DNA of 64,000 bases, taken from contig DF970666.1 of NCBI GenBank assembly GCA_001270045.2, positions 62,001 to 126,000 of the forward strand. The letters are read 5' to 3'. Positions 8,909 through 17,486 of the stretch are shown here, one piece after another; the first letter of the stretch is position 1, and the number at the start of each line of letters is the position of its first letter. The translations under genes and the position numbers were made by a program. The stretch is from Bacteroidales bacterium 6E (GTDB lineage Bacteria; Bacteroidota; Bacteroidia; Bacteroidales; Prolixibacteraceae). Under the pieces are notes generated by a model. It made no database searches, was not told where the DNA came from, and saw only the letters and a program-made list of their open reading frames with translations.

Positions 8909-10696
8909 ATGGAGTATGTAGTTACCCGGACGTTCGATGTGCTGGAAAGGGCATTGAACATGTTTCCTCGTCCAGATGCAATAGCTGGTAAGAGGGGAAA
9001 TGAATGGTTTACCTATTCAACGGAAGAATATTATAAAAAGGCCCACCAGTTTGCGTTGGGCATGATGGCACTTGGCATTTCCAGGGGTGATAAGGTGGCG
9101 ACAGTGACCAACAACAGGCCCGAATGGAACTTTGCGGACATGGGTCTCGCGATGATAGGGGCAGTGCATGTACCAATTTATCCCACCATCGGCGAGGAAG
9201 AATACAGTTATATCCTTGAACATTGCGAAGCCAAATATTTGGTGGTGGGTGACCAGAAACTACTCGAAAAACTGAAGCCTGTAGCTGAAAAGATTCCGAC
9301 AATCCTGGAGATTTTCGGTTTTGAAGAGTTGTCTGGCATCAGGAATATTGACGATATCATGAACCTCGGTGAAAGCAAGAGTGGTGAGCTTGCCGGACTG
9401 CTTGAGGAGACCAAGAAGAGCATTATGCCCGATGACCTTGCCACCATCATTTACACTTCCGGAACTACCGGAGTGCCTAAGGGAGTAATGCTGTCACAGC
9501 GGAACCTGGTTTCCAATTTCACGGCTCACGTGAAAATGCACAGCCTGGGCAAGGATCACCGCGTCATCAGCTTCCTGCCGCTGTGTCACGTTTATGAAAG
9601 AAGTGTCAACTACCATTTTCAACATAAGGGAATGGGTATCTATTATGTAGGTAACCTCGGACAGATCCTCTCTTCACTCAAGGAGGTGAAACCGCACATG
9701 TTCAATTCGGTTCCCCGTTTGCTGGAACGTGTGTATGACGGATTCATTGCCAAAGGCAAAGAGCTGACTGGTTTTAAACAGAAGCTCTATTTCTGGGCGA
9801 TCAATCTTACCCAGCATTTCGAATACAATAAAAAATATGGTCCTCTCCTGTCATTGAAGATCAAGATCGCCGATAAGCTGATATACTCGAAGTGGCGTGA
9901 AGCCCTCGGGGGAAATATTGTTTATGCGGTATCAGGGGGAGCTGCCTTGCAACCCAGGATTGCGCGTACGCTGGGAATGGCCGGTATGTACAATCTCGAA
10001 GGTTACGGCCTTACCGAAACATCACCTGTTATTGCCGTGAATAATCCTGCAACCGGTAAAATGAAGATAGGGACTGTAGGTCCGGTATTGGAAGGCTATG
10101 AGGTGAAGATTGCCGAGGATGGCGAAATCCTGTGCAAGGGACCAGGTGTCATGATGGGGTATTACAAGGCTCCCGACCTGACCGCCGAAGTTATTGATGA
10201 GGATGGATGGTTCCATACCGGCGATATTGGCACTTTTGAAGATGGGATCTACCTGAAGATAACCGACCGGAAAAAAGAGATGTTTAAGCTTTCGGGCGGC
10301 AAATATATTGCCCCACAGATGATCGAGAATAAGCTGAAGGTTTCGAACCTGATCGAACAGGCCATGGTGATTGGTGCCAACCAAAAGTTTGCTTCGGCAC
10401 TCATTTCACCCAACTTCGTCCTGTTGCACGACTGGTGTGCCGAGCATAAGATCCATTTTGAAGATAACAAGGAACTGATCCAGATTCCTGAGGTGGTAGC
10501 CCAGATCCAGAAAGAGGTGAATGCCATCAACAAAACACTGGGGCAGCATGAAGAAATCAAACGTTTCAGGCTGGTTTGTGCCGAATGGAGTCCGCTAACC
10601 GGAGAGCTCTCGCCCACCCTTAAATTGAGGCGAAACGTAATCGCTGAAAAGTACAAGGATATAATCGACGAAATTTATTCGGTTTCAAAGAACTGA
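8909..10696 (+). CDS. Long-chain-fatty-acid--CoA ligase (AMP-forming)
   Basis: About 595 residues, ANL superfamily. It activates a fatty acid to acyl-AMP and then to acyl-CoA at the inner face of the membrane. Core motifs in order: P-loop YTSGTTGVPKGV (about residues 185-196), the FadD linker region, YGLTETSP (about 366-373), GWFHTGDIG (about 431-439), and DRKKEMFKLSGGKYIAPQ (about 450-467). The C-terminal region keeps TLKLRRN near the end with the family's lysine. The long insert (about 250-330) is typical of the bacterial FadD15/ACSBG-like long-chain type. The ATG at 8909 is preferred over an in-frame TTG at 8897. It has its own promoter box and terminator. Confidence 0.9.
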   Translation: MEYVVTRTFDVLERALNMFPRPDAIAGKRGNEWFTYSTEEYYKKAHQFALGMMALGISRGDKVATVTNNRPEWNFADMGLAMIGAVHVPIYPTIGEEEYSYILEHCEAKYLVVGDQKLLEKLKPVAEKIPTILEIFGFEELSGIRNIDDIMNLGESKSGELAGLLEETKKSIMPDDLATIIYTSGTTGVPKGVMLSQRNLVSNFTAHVKMHSLGKDHRVISFLPLCHVYERSVNYHFQHKGMGIYYVGNLGQILSSLKEVKPHMFNSVPRLLERVYDGFIAKGKELTGFKQKLYFWAINLTQHFEYNKKYGPLLSLKIKIADKLIYSKWREALGGNIVYAVSGGAALQPRIARTLGMAGMYNLEGYGLTETSPVIAVNNPATGKMKIGTVGPVLEGYEVKIAEDGEILCKGPGVMMGYYKAPDLTAEVIDEDGWFHTGDIGTFEDGIYLKITDRKKEMFKLSGGKYIAPQMIENKLKVSNLIEQAMVIGANQKFASALISPNFVLLHDWCAEHKIHFEDNKELIQIPEVVAQIQKEVNAINKTLGQHEEIKRFRLVCAEWSPLTGELSPTLKLRRNVIAEKYKDIIDEIYSVSKN

Positions 10697-10702
10697 TCCG
10701 GA

Positions 10703-10739
10703 AAGAGGGTGTTTCGAAAACTTGAGACACCCTCTTTTT
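10703..10739 (+). terminator. Intrinsic terminator of the acyl-CoA synthetase gene
   Basis: 11-bp stem GAGGGTGTTTC / GAGACACCCTC (one G-T pair) with an 8-base loop and a T5 tract. Confidence 0.9.
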
Positions 10740-11198
10740 CTTTTGCTTCAGCATGGGCTATCATATGATGAAATGGGGATCGTGAATCTATCTATACGCC
10801 AGCAAAACACCCGTTTCCCCTAAGGTTAAATTCGGAGCATAGTCGTATTTCAAATAGTTCTGAAATAGTTATAGAATAGTTATCGTATAGTCGGTGGTAA
10901 TTGAAATGTTTTTTAGTTGCATCAAAAGCATATCAGATATGCGAATCGGGTGAGAAGTAGATTGGGACTAATTTGAAATGTGCCATTCAATTGGTGATTT
11001 TTTTCACTTTACATAGCCCTCTTTTATGTATAAATCAGAATTTTTCCTTAGGGGTCGGTCAACTAAGGTGGTATAGAGCCTTCTGGAATTGGAAAACTGT
11101 TTATATCTTGCACACCAAGTCTGTAAAAGACATGGATGATACCTGACTTTCGGGATGTGTTGACCATGTCGGTACAGTTTTTCAAAGACTAATGTTTT
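10740..11198. other. 459-base intergenic region with a phased repeat array
   Basis: No credible coding sequence on either strand. The stretch separates a terminated gene from the VTC operon. It holds the 11-bp ATAGT array (listed separately) and a CCTTAG/CTAAGG inverted repeat (11046-11051 and 11073-11078). The promoter of the VTC operon must lie here, but I could not place a convincing TAnnTTTG box. Confidence 0.5.
10839..10892 (+). repeat. Direct repeats ATAGT(T/C) with exact 11-bp period
   Basis: ATAGTT or ATAGTC begins at 10854, 10865, 10876 and 10887, exactly 11 bases apart, with a fifth copy at 10839. One-turn spacing puts all copies on the same DNA face, as in arrays bound by a multimeric activator. 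It lies about 310 bases upstream of the VTC gene. Confidence 0.6.
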
Positions 11199-12065
11199 AT
11201 GTATATGGGAAATGGGTACGGGTTCTGGCCAGAGGCAGGTGATGACATAGATATAGATTATTCCGGCATTCCTTATAACACCCATCCCGGTTCTTATTTG
11301 CTTGAGTTATTGTCTGAATTTTCCATCTCAAATCCTGAAAATACTCGTGTCTCAATTCCAACACTCACAAAATCGAAGCCTTCCAGATATGTCATTCCCT
11401 TGGGCTTATTATATAAATTTCTGGAAACCGTCAGGGATCATTATGAGGTTATGCCTTTGAGTTCTGAACTGGTAACCTTGAACTCGATGGTATATTACGA
11501 TGTTCCTGGTTACAGGCTGTTCAGGGATCATATGAATGGAAAAGCCGGCAGATGTCAGGTAAAGCTGAAAACGTCACCTGAATTTCAGGCTCCGGTTCTT
11601 GAAGTGAAGTTCAGGTCCAATAAAGGGGTCTCAGGTAAACATCTGGTGCCATTTCAGGAGGATCTTTTTCATTTTTTGCCGGATGAGGTCAAGGACAAGT
11701 TTTCCCTAATTACCGGAATGTCGGTTTCAGATTTAAGGCCCGTAGTGGGATCAAGTTCGGGAAAATTTGTCTTGTTGGGTAGGATGCACCATGAAAGGAT
11801 AGAAGTGGATGCGGAAATTCGCTTTTCCCTTCCTGGTATTGGAGAAAAGGAACTGATTTTGCCTCTGGCGGTCGTTCGTATTTCCGGTAACCAGGGACAG
11901 GATACTTTGGCGACCCGCTTTTTTGGTGACCTCCGGATCCGGCCTTTCTCTTTCAGTCGTTACCTGCTGGGCGGGTCGATGCTTTTGACAGACCAAAAAA
12001 CCAACCGATACAAGAATAAAATTCTTCAACTCCAAAAAATGATGCAACATGAACCTTCTTACTGA
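11199..12065 (+). CDS. VTC-domain (polyphosphate polymerase-like) protein, possibly catalytically altered
   Basis: A 288-residue soluble protein of the VTC/CYTH-like tunnel fold (polyphosphate polymerase domain family). Recognisable blocks are SRYVIP (about 62-67), a YYDVPGYRLFRDH block (about 99-111, family YFDT type), LEVKFRSNKG (about 135-144), VDAEIRF, and IRPFSFSRYLLG followed by KTNRYK (about 247-270). Compared from memory with bacterial members, the usual NRxKVRxR reads GRCQVKLK, the second arginine block reads GKFVLL, and the C-terminal metal/phosphate ExK motif reads VVRIS. An N-terminal extension of about 60 residues has no match I recognise. It overlaps the following DUF4956 gene by 17 bases, a known VTC neighbour. 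Polyphosphate synthesis is therefore uncertain. Confidence 0.8.
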   Translation: MYMGNGYGFWPEAGDDIDIDYSGIPYNTHPGSYLLELLSEFSISNPENTRVSIPTLTKSKPSRYVIPLGLLYKFLETVRDHYEVMPLSSELVTLNSMVYYDVPGYRLFRDHMNGKAGRCQVKLKTSPEFQAPVLEVKFRSNKGVSGKHLVPFQEDLFHFLPDEVKDKFSLITGMSVSDLRPVVGSSSGKFVLLGRMHHERIEVDAEIRFSLPGIGEKELILPLAVVRISGNQGQDTLATRFFGDLRIRPFSFSRYLLGGSMLLTDQKTNRYKNKILQLQKMMQHEPSY

Positions 12066-12729
12066 CCTGATAGAACCCAATTTTTTTGAATATTCTGGCG
12101 ATGGGCAAAGCCTGACCATGCTGCTCATACGGTTTCTGGTCAATTTCCTGATCACGGGTGGAATTATCCGTTTTCTTTATTATCCCCGTTCGAGGCGAAG
12201 GGATTACTTTTTCACCTTCCTGTTGACCAGTACCACCATTTTCATGCTGCTGTTCCTGCTCGATTCGGTCCAGATCCAGGTGGGGTTTGCGCTGGGACTG
12301 TTCGCCATTTTCGGGATCCTTCGTTACCGGACCGACACCTTGCCCATCAGGGAAATGACATATCTGTTCATGATCATCGGTATATCGGTCATCAATGCGC
12401 TTTATAAAAATGCAAGCTGGCTCGATTTGGCGGTTATTAACCTAATATTCATCGCTGTTACATGGATTATGGAAAGCAGCAACATCCTTCGCCATGTATC
12501 AAGCAAGAAAATCATTTACGAGAAAATAGACTTGATCCGCCCCGAGAATAAGGCAGCCTTACTGGCCGACCTGAAAAACCGTACAGGACTGAACATTACC
12601 AAGGTGGAAGTGGGAACCATTGATTTCCTGAAAGATACGGCCCTGCTGAATGTCTACTATAATTCCAATGAAGCCAATATGGCCGACACCTTCGACAGGG
12701 ATGACTTCCGGTCGGAAAATGATGATTAA
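12049..12729 (+). CDS. DUF4956 inner-membrane protein
   Basis: 226 residues with five predicted membrane helices (about 22-46, 55-78, 82-96, 102-120, 124-142) and a C-terminal cytoplasmic domain of about 75 residues (from the KIIYEKIDLI segment on). The conserved LFAIFGILRYRTD loop is typical of DUF4956. This family is found beside VTC-domain genes in many bacteria and is thought, by association only, to form a membrane partner for the VTC enzyme, as SPX-linked membrane subunits do in yeast. It starts inside the VTC gene and its TAA overlaps the next possible start (TAATG). Confidence 0.88.
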   Translation: MNLLTDLIEPNFFEYSGDGQSLTMLLIRFLVNFLITGGIIRFLYYPRSRRRDYFFTFLLTSTTIFMLLFLLDSVQIQVGFALGLFAIFGILRYRTDTLPIREMTYLFMIIGISVINALYKNASWLDLAVINLIFIAVTWIMESSNILRHVSSKKIIYEKIDLIRPENKAALLADLKNRTGLNITKVEVGTIDFLKDTALLNVYYNSNEANMADTFDRDDFRSENDD

Positions 12730-12749
12730 TGCTATTCAAAGATCAATCC

Positions 12750-13427
12750 ATGAAAAAGTACTTTTTGCTTGTTTTCTTTTGTTTGTCCATTGTTTCGCTC
12801 TTGAAAGGGCAGAAAACCGATCGTGCCGCCTGGTTTTCCGTTGAGGTTTCGGGAAAAGTTTCCAATAACCTTGAGCTGGAACTTGAGGAGGAGATCCGGT
12901 TTTTTAAGGATGTAACCGAAATCGATAGGATAATAACCAGTCTGGGGGCTGCTTATACCATTACTGATTTCCTGAAGGCAGGGGCCGGCTATTCCTTGAT
13001 TCTTGACCATAAGGTCAAGCAAGACGTGTATGAGAATCGTCACCGTTACTACCTCTATCTTCGTGGTCGTGTCCGTTTGGGTGGTTTCAAGATTGACCTT
13101 CGTGAGAAATTTCAAAGCACATACTATGATCCTGCATTTGACGATGAACGGTATTCGCCTGCCAATGAACTGAAAAGCCGGCTGCAGGTATCCCGTAATT
13201 TCAAGAAGGCCGGACTGGAACCATACGTGAATGCCGAAATGTATTATCAACTCAATGATCCTGAAGGGAATAAGATTGACCAGATGCGATATACGGCAGG
13301 TATGGAAATTGACCTGACCAAAAGCCTGGTCCTGGATCCGTTCTTTCGCATTGAAACGGATATCAATATTCCTGAACCTGAAACTTTCTATATTGGTGGT
13401 GTTACCCTTAAATGGGAAATTAATTGA
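12750..13427 (+). CDS. DUF2490 outer-membrane beta-barrel protein
   Basis: About 225 residues. MKKYFLLVFFCLSIVSLLKG is a Sec signal peptide; the rest is a run of alternating polar/apolar strands (such as NLELELEEEIRFF, RYYLYLRGRVRL, RFFIETDINI-like segments) ending TLKWEIN, which suggests a small barrel of DUF2490. An in-frame ATG at 12729 overlaps the upstream stop (TAATG) and is an alternative start that adds seven residues; I prefer 12750 as it begins the signal peptide. It completes the VTC/DUF4956 unit, so the three products span cytoplasm, inner membrane and outer membrane. Function unknown. Confidence 0.8.
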   Translation: MKKYFLLVFFCLSIVSLLKGQKTDRAAWFSVEVSGKVSNNLELELEEEIRFFKDVTEIDRIITSLGAAYTITDFLKAGAGYSLILDHKVKQDVYENRHRYYLYLRGRVRLGGFKIDLREKFQSTYYDPAFDDERYSPANELKSRLQVSRNFKKAGLEPYVNAEMYYQLNDPEGNKIDQMRYTAGMEIDLTKSLVLDPFFRIETDINIPEPETFYIGGVTLKWEIN

Positions 13428-13678
13428 AACAGGGGTCATTGATTAATTTTTGGCTTTTTTGATTGCAATAATGCTAATCCGTTATTTCTCCCCTTACATT
13501 TTTCACCCTTTATTGTTTGCCTCATGCTGAAATTCCTGTTCGGATTTTCAGGATTGGGTGGACATTTTTCATTGCCGATATTGAGATTGTTTAAAATACA
13601 ATTAGTATCTTGCTATTAATTCTGGCAAAAGGATGCCGGAATAATTAAGAAACTGAAAACCAATAAACTTCCTGATTT

Positions 13679-16150
13679 ATGAAACACATTTCCAGCTTGT
13701 TTCTATTGTTACTCCTGGTAATTGCCGCTATAGGCCAGGGTTTGAAAATCAACGAACACGAATATTTTGAAATGCCCGGACTGAACGTCATGGTGTTTTA
13801 TGACATCTATCCAGAGGGGCACCAGGGGGCAGTGGGAATCATACAGAATGGTACCCGTGTGGCCACCAACGGGGACCTGAGGTTGGAGCCGACTCCCGGA
13901 CAATGGCAACCGATTCCGAAAGTGGGCGCAAGGACTGTGGTTCCTGAAAACAATGAATTGAATGTTGTCTGCTGGTTCCCCGATACCGCCATCAACCGTA
14001 AGGGCTTCAATCCAATCATTTACCCCGACCTTTCCTTTGTTTACAAAGTGAGGGTCATAGGTGAAGGCAGCAAGTTTCGCATATTGGTCGATCTTGAAAA
14101 GCCTCTGCCGGCAGAATGGGAGAAACAGGTAGGTTTCAACCTGGAATTATTCCCAGGTCTTCTCTTTGGAAAGTCGTGGTACCTTGATGGAAACCATGGA
14201 TTGTTCAATATCCAACCTAACGGGCCAATGGAAAAGGACCTTCACGGGAAATGGCAGGCAGCTCCGATGGCGACTGGCAAAAAGCTGACCATCGCGCCTG
14301 AGGAACCTGCCCAGACGATGAAGATCGAAAGTTTTGGTGAACCGATCCAGCTGCTCGACGGTCGTTTCTATCATAACAATGGCTGGTATGTGGTGCGTTC
14401 GCTGGTGACGCCCGGGAAAACGAAAGGGGCTGTCGAGTGGTTGGTTGATGCCCACGTCATGCCTGGGTTTGTGTCCAAACCGGTAGTGCATGTGAGTCAG
14501 GTGGGATATCACCCACAACAGGAAAAGATGGCCGTGGTTGAACTGGATGCTTCGGTTTCCAGCCCTGAAGACCTCACATTGATCCGTTACTCCGAAGACG
14601 GAACCCAGGAAGTGATCCAGTCGGGAAAGCCTGAATTCTGGGGCAAATTCCTTCGTTTCAATTATTTCCGTACCGATTTCTCGAAGGTAACCGGCGAAGG
14701 GGTATACCGTGTGAAATATGGTGATTACCTTACGGAGCCTTTCCGGATCGGCAAAAAAGTCTTCGAAAGGGATGTTTGGCAACCCACGCTCGAATATTTC
14801 CTGCCGGTACAGATGTGCCATATGAGGATCAATGAAGGCTATCGGGTTTGGCACGACCTCTGTCATATGGACGATGCCCTGATGGCACCTGTCGATACCA
14901 ACCATTTCGATGGGTATATTCAGGGCCCCGAAACACTTACTGATTTTGAACCGGGCGACCAGGTTCCGGGTTTGAACATCGGTGGTTGGCATGATGCCGG
15001 CGACTATGACCTGAGGGTTGAATCACAGGCGGGAACCGTTTGGGTGCTGACCATGGCCTACGAGCAGTTTAAACCTGAGTGGGACATGACCCACATTGAC
15101 CAACAATCGCGGATTGTCGAAATACACCTGCCCGACGGAAAGAACGACATGCTGCAACAGATCGAGCATGGATTGTTGTCGATCGTCGGGGGGTACAAAA
15201 GCCTGGGACGATTGTACCGTGGCATTATATGCAACCACCTGCGTCAGTATGTGCTCCTGGGCGATGGGGCCGCCATGACGGATGGATTGAAACACAATCC
15301 AGAACTGAAACCGGGAGAAAAGACAGGTATTGAGTCGGGTATTGCCGATGACCGTTGGGTGTTTACCGAGAATAACCCTGCCCGTGAGCTGGATGTCGCA
15401 AAGGCCCTGGCCGCTTCGGCAAGGGTAATGAAAGGGTTTAACGACACCCTGGCTCTACTGGCCCTCAATGCTGCCGATGCCATTTATCGCGCTGCCGATG
15501 CCACAACGAACCGTCGGCTGACCGTGCTCAAGGCCAAGGTGGCGATTGAGTTACTGTTGACCACCGGTGATCAACGATATGCCAATGATTTAAAAGGTTT
15601 ATTGACGGCCGATCTCCTGAAGGATAGCGACATTGCCGCCCATGCCGGAAGGGTATTGGATAAGTTAAACAGCAGCGAGATCAATTTGGCGGCCACTGAA
15701 TCCGTAAAAGCTTACCGTCAGGAGGTTGACAAGCTGCAACAGGAAAACCCGTTTGGCGTACCTTACCGTCCCCATATCTGGGGCGATGGCTGGAATATCC
15801 AGAGTTTTGGTGTCAGGCAATATTTCCTCCAACGATATTATCCCGAAATCTTCGACGACCGCTACATGCTGAATGCCCTCCATTTTGTGTTGGGAAACCA
15901 TCCGGGAGAAAACACTTCCTCGTTTGTCTCGGGTGTGGGAAGCAAATCCGTAACCGTGGCTTATGGTGTAAACAGGGCCGACTGGTCATTCATACCTGGT
16001 GGGTCAGTTTCGGGTACCGGAATTATCCGTCCTGATTTTCCTGAACTGAAGGTATGGCCGTTCTTCTGGCAGCAAACCGAATATGTGATGGGAGGTGGGG
16101 CTACCAATTTCATGTTTTTGGCATTGGCAGCCCGGCACCTTTATCACTAA
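13679..16150 (+). CDS. Secreted glycoside hydrolase family 9 protein
   Basis: 823 residues with a Sec signal peptide (about 1-20). An N-terminal module of about 250 residues is followed by a CelD_N-type immunoglobulin-like domain beginning HVSQVGYHP (about 272-280) and a GH9 (alpha/alpha)6 barrel (from about 365). Inverting-enzyme residues are visible: GGWHDAGDYD (about 437-446) supplies the base aspartates, VLGNHPGENTSSFVSGVG and the PGG loop frame the active site, and E near residue 802 in QQTEYVMGGG fits the acid. The family cleaves beta-1,4-glucans or related chains. The extra N-terminal module is not one I recognise. No SusC/D genes are nearby. Its stop overlaps the convergent gene's stop. 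Confidence 0.9.
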   Translation: MKHISSLFLLLLLVIAAIGQGLKINEHEYFEMPGLNVMVFYDIYPEGHQGAVGIIQNGTRVATNGDLRLEPTPGQWQPIPKVGARTVVPENNELNVVCWFPDTAINRKGFNPIIYPDLSFVYKVRVIGEGSKFRILVDLEKPLPAEWEKQVGFNLELFPGLLFGKSWYLDGNHGLFNIQPNGPMEKDLHGKWQAAPMATGKKLTIAPEEPAQTMKIESFGEPIQLLDGRFYHNNGWYVVRSLVTPGKTKGAVEWLVDAHVMPGFVSKPVVHVSQVGYHPQQEKMAVVELDASVSSPEDLTLIRYSEDGTQEVIQSGKPEFWGKFLRFNYFRTDFSKVTGEGVYRVKYGDYLTEPFRIGKKVFERDVWQPTLEYFLPVQMCHMRINEGYRVWHDLCHMDDALMAPVDTNHFDGYIQGPETLTDFEPGDQVPGLNIGGWHDAGDYDLRVESQAGTVWVLTMAYEQFKPEWDMTHIDQQSRIVEIHLPDGKNDMLQQIEHGLLSIVGGYKSLGRLYRGIICNHLRQYVLLGDGAAMTDGLKHNPELKPGEKTGIESGIADDRWVFTENNPARELDVAKALAASARVMKGFNDTLALLALNAADAIYRAADATTNRRLTVLKAKVAIELLLTTGDQRYANDLKGLLTADLLKDSDIAAHAGRVLDKLNSSEINLAATESVKAYRQEVDKLQQENPFGVPYRPHIWGDGWNIQSFGVRQYFLQRYYPEIFDDRYMLNALHFVLGNHPGENTSSFVSGVGSKSVTVAYGVNRADWSFIPGGSVSGTGIIRPDFPELKVWPFFWQQTEYVMGGGATNFMFLALAARHLYH

Positions 16151-16587
16151 CCGAAAATCTTATCCCAGGGAAAGCGGGAAAGAATCAGTACCAAAGCTAT
16201 GGTATAGAATATCGCCGATGTTTTGTGTTTTGAAATGTCGGTATGGGCTTTCTTTGTCTTCGACCTTCCGATGTGGACAAGGATCAGCGCAATTAACATG
16301 ACCATGATGTGTTCGATCACATAAAAACGGAGGTCCGCATTTTTCATGGTGGCTCCCATATCCGCAAATCCGGCTTTGGTGATCGGGCTGACGAATACAT
16401 ACAGGATCAGTCCTGCCAATACCTGGATGTCAAAAAGGATGGAATAGACCAATCCCGATTTTTCGTCGGCAGGCAGGAATCTTTTTTTGCCGGTGAAGCC
16501 GATCCAAGCCTTGACGGTTACGTAAACTGCCAAAAGGACTACCAAATAGCTGAGATAATGATGAATTTGCAATAGAACTGGATACAT
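16147..16587 (-). CDS. Small four-helix membrane protein, cytochrome b-like
   Basis: 146 residues with about four membrane helices (about 10-30, 45-68, 85-105, 122-140). Histidines lie in or near helices (QIHHYLSY at the N-terminus, IEHIMVM near 91-97, LVHIGRSK near 104), the pattern of a diheme four-helix bundle, and homologues in Bacteroidota are often labelled cytochrome B. Heme binding is not proven. Its TAG overlaps the TAA of the convergent GH9 gene by two bases (16147-16150). It lies 32 bases after the Rossmann protein gene and is probably co-transcribed with it. Confidence 0.7.
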   Translation of the reverse strand: MYPVLLQIHHYLSYLVVLLAVYVTVKAWIGFTGKKRFLPADEKSGLVYSILFDIQVLAGLILYVFVSPITKAGFADMGATMKNADLRFYVIEHIMVMLIALILVHIGRSKTKKAHTDISKHKTSAIFYTIALVLILSRFPWDKIFG

Positions 16588-16619
16588 AATTAAACATTTA
16601 TAGGTTATTCAATCGGAAA

Positions 16620-17270
16620 TTAAATCAGTTGGAAAATGGCATCCGCCTCATGGATGGAAGTTCCCGGTACCGGATTATCAAGGGATACCGCGATCATAGC
16701 CCTGGCAACTTCAGTACCGGCAATCGGTCTGTATTTTCTGAGGGCGTAGCGTGTAACCACTTTCATGATCTGATGGGCAATGGTTTCGGCAATCCTTTTC
16801 TTTTCCCTTTCTCCAACGAGTATGGATGGGCGCATGATGACACAGCTCTTGAACGGAAGCACCTGGACAGCCAGGTCGAGCTCTCCTTTTATGCGGGGAT
16901 AGAACAGGGCGGAATTTGGATTGGCTCCCATAGATGAGACCAGAACATATGCCGGTACCTTATTTTTGGAAGCAATATCTGCAAAACTATGCTGATAGGT
17001 GTAATCAACCTTGTATTGGGCCGATTTTGACCCTGCCTGCTTCAAAGTGGTTCCCAGTGTTGAATATAAAACATCACCGGTAACCTTGTCTTGCCATTCA
17101 TCCGGAGTTTCAAAGTTAATCACATGCTCATCGAGCAAGGCATGCCTGATTCCGGTTGGTCTTCTGGTAAAAACCTTGACCTTTCCAATACTGTCGTGTT
17201 GCAGTAGCTGGCTGGTCAGTTCCCTGCCTACAAGTCCTGTAGCCCCTATGACAATTGCCGTTTTTTTCAT
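16620..17270 (-). CDS. NAD(P)-binding Rossmann-fold oxidoreductase (HTATIP2/SDR-like)
   Basis: About 216 residues from MKKTAIVIGATGLVG; the GATGLVG dinucleotide-binding glycine motif sits right at this start, so a longer upstream frame (to 17420) is rejected. Further features are YSTLGTTLKQAG (about 69-80), a VDYTYQ helix, VSSMGANPNSALFYPRIKGELD (about 108-129) with the Y-x-x-x-K pair of extended SDRs, and RPSILVG (about 143-149). This matches atypical SDR family 5 (HTATIP2, YwnB-like). Substrate unknown; such proteins may act as NADPH sensors or quinone/sugar reductases. Confidence 0.8.
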   Translation of the reverse strand: MKKTAIVIGATGLVGRELTSQLLQHDSIGKVKVFTRRPTGIRHALLDEHVINFETPDEWQDKVTGDVLYSTLGTTLKQAGSKSAQYKVDYTYQHSFADIASKNKVPAYVLVSSMGANPNSALFYPRIKGELDLAVQVLPFKSCVIMRPSILVGEREKKRIAETIAHQIMKVVTRYALRKYRPIAGTEVARAMIAVSLDNPVPGTSIHEADAIFQLI

Positions 17271-17486
17271 TGCATCTGATCTGCTGAATAAAGGTAACAA
17301 AAATGCATCCCTAAAGTTCGGATGTGTTAAGCCAAACCTCCCTGAAATCATTGGTTTGGAATGAACAGTGACAATTAATGATCCGCGATCAGAAATCTTT
17401 TCCTGTTGATTTATCACCACTTGTCCCCATACATTACCAAGATATACTTTTTATATCTTTATAGAACAATTTAACCGCTTCGAATT

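Noticed and set aside
12732-13439. 235-codon open frame antisense to the DUF2490 gene
   Set aside because: Mirror of a gene with a signal peptide and operon context; nothing supports the antisense frame.
14147-14992. 281-codon open frame antisense to the GH9 gene
   Set aside because: No motif or signal; it mirrors the GH9 codons. The sense frame has catalytic motifs.
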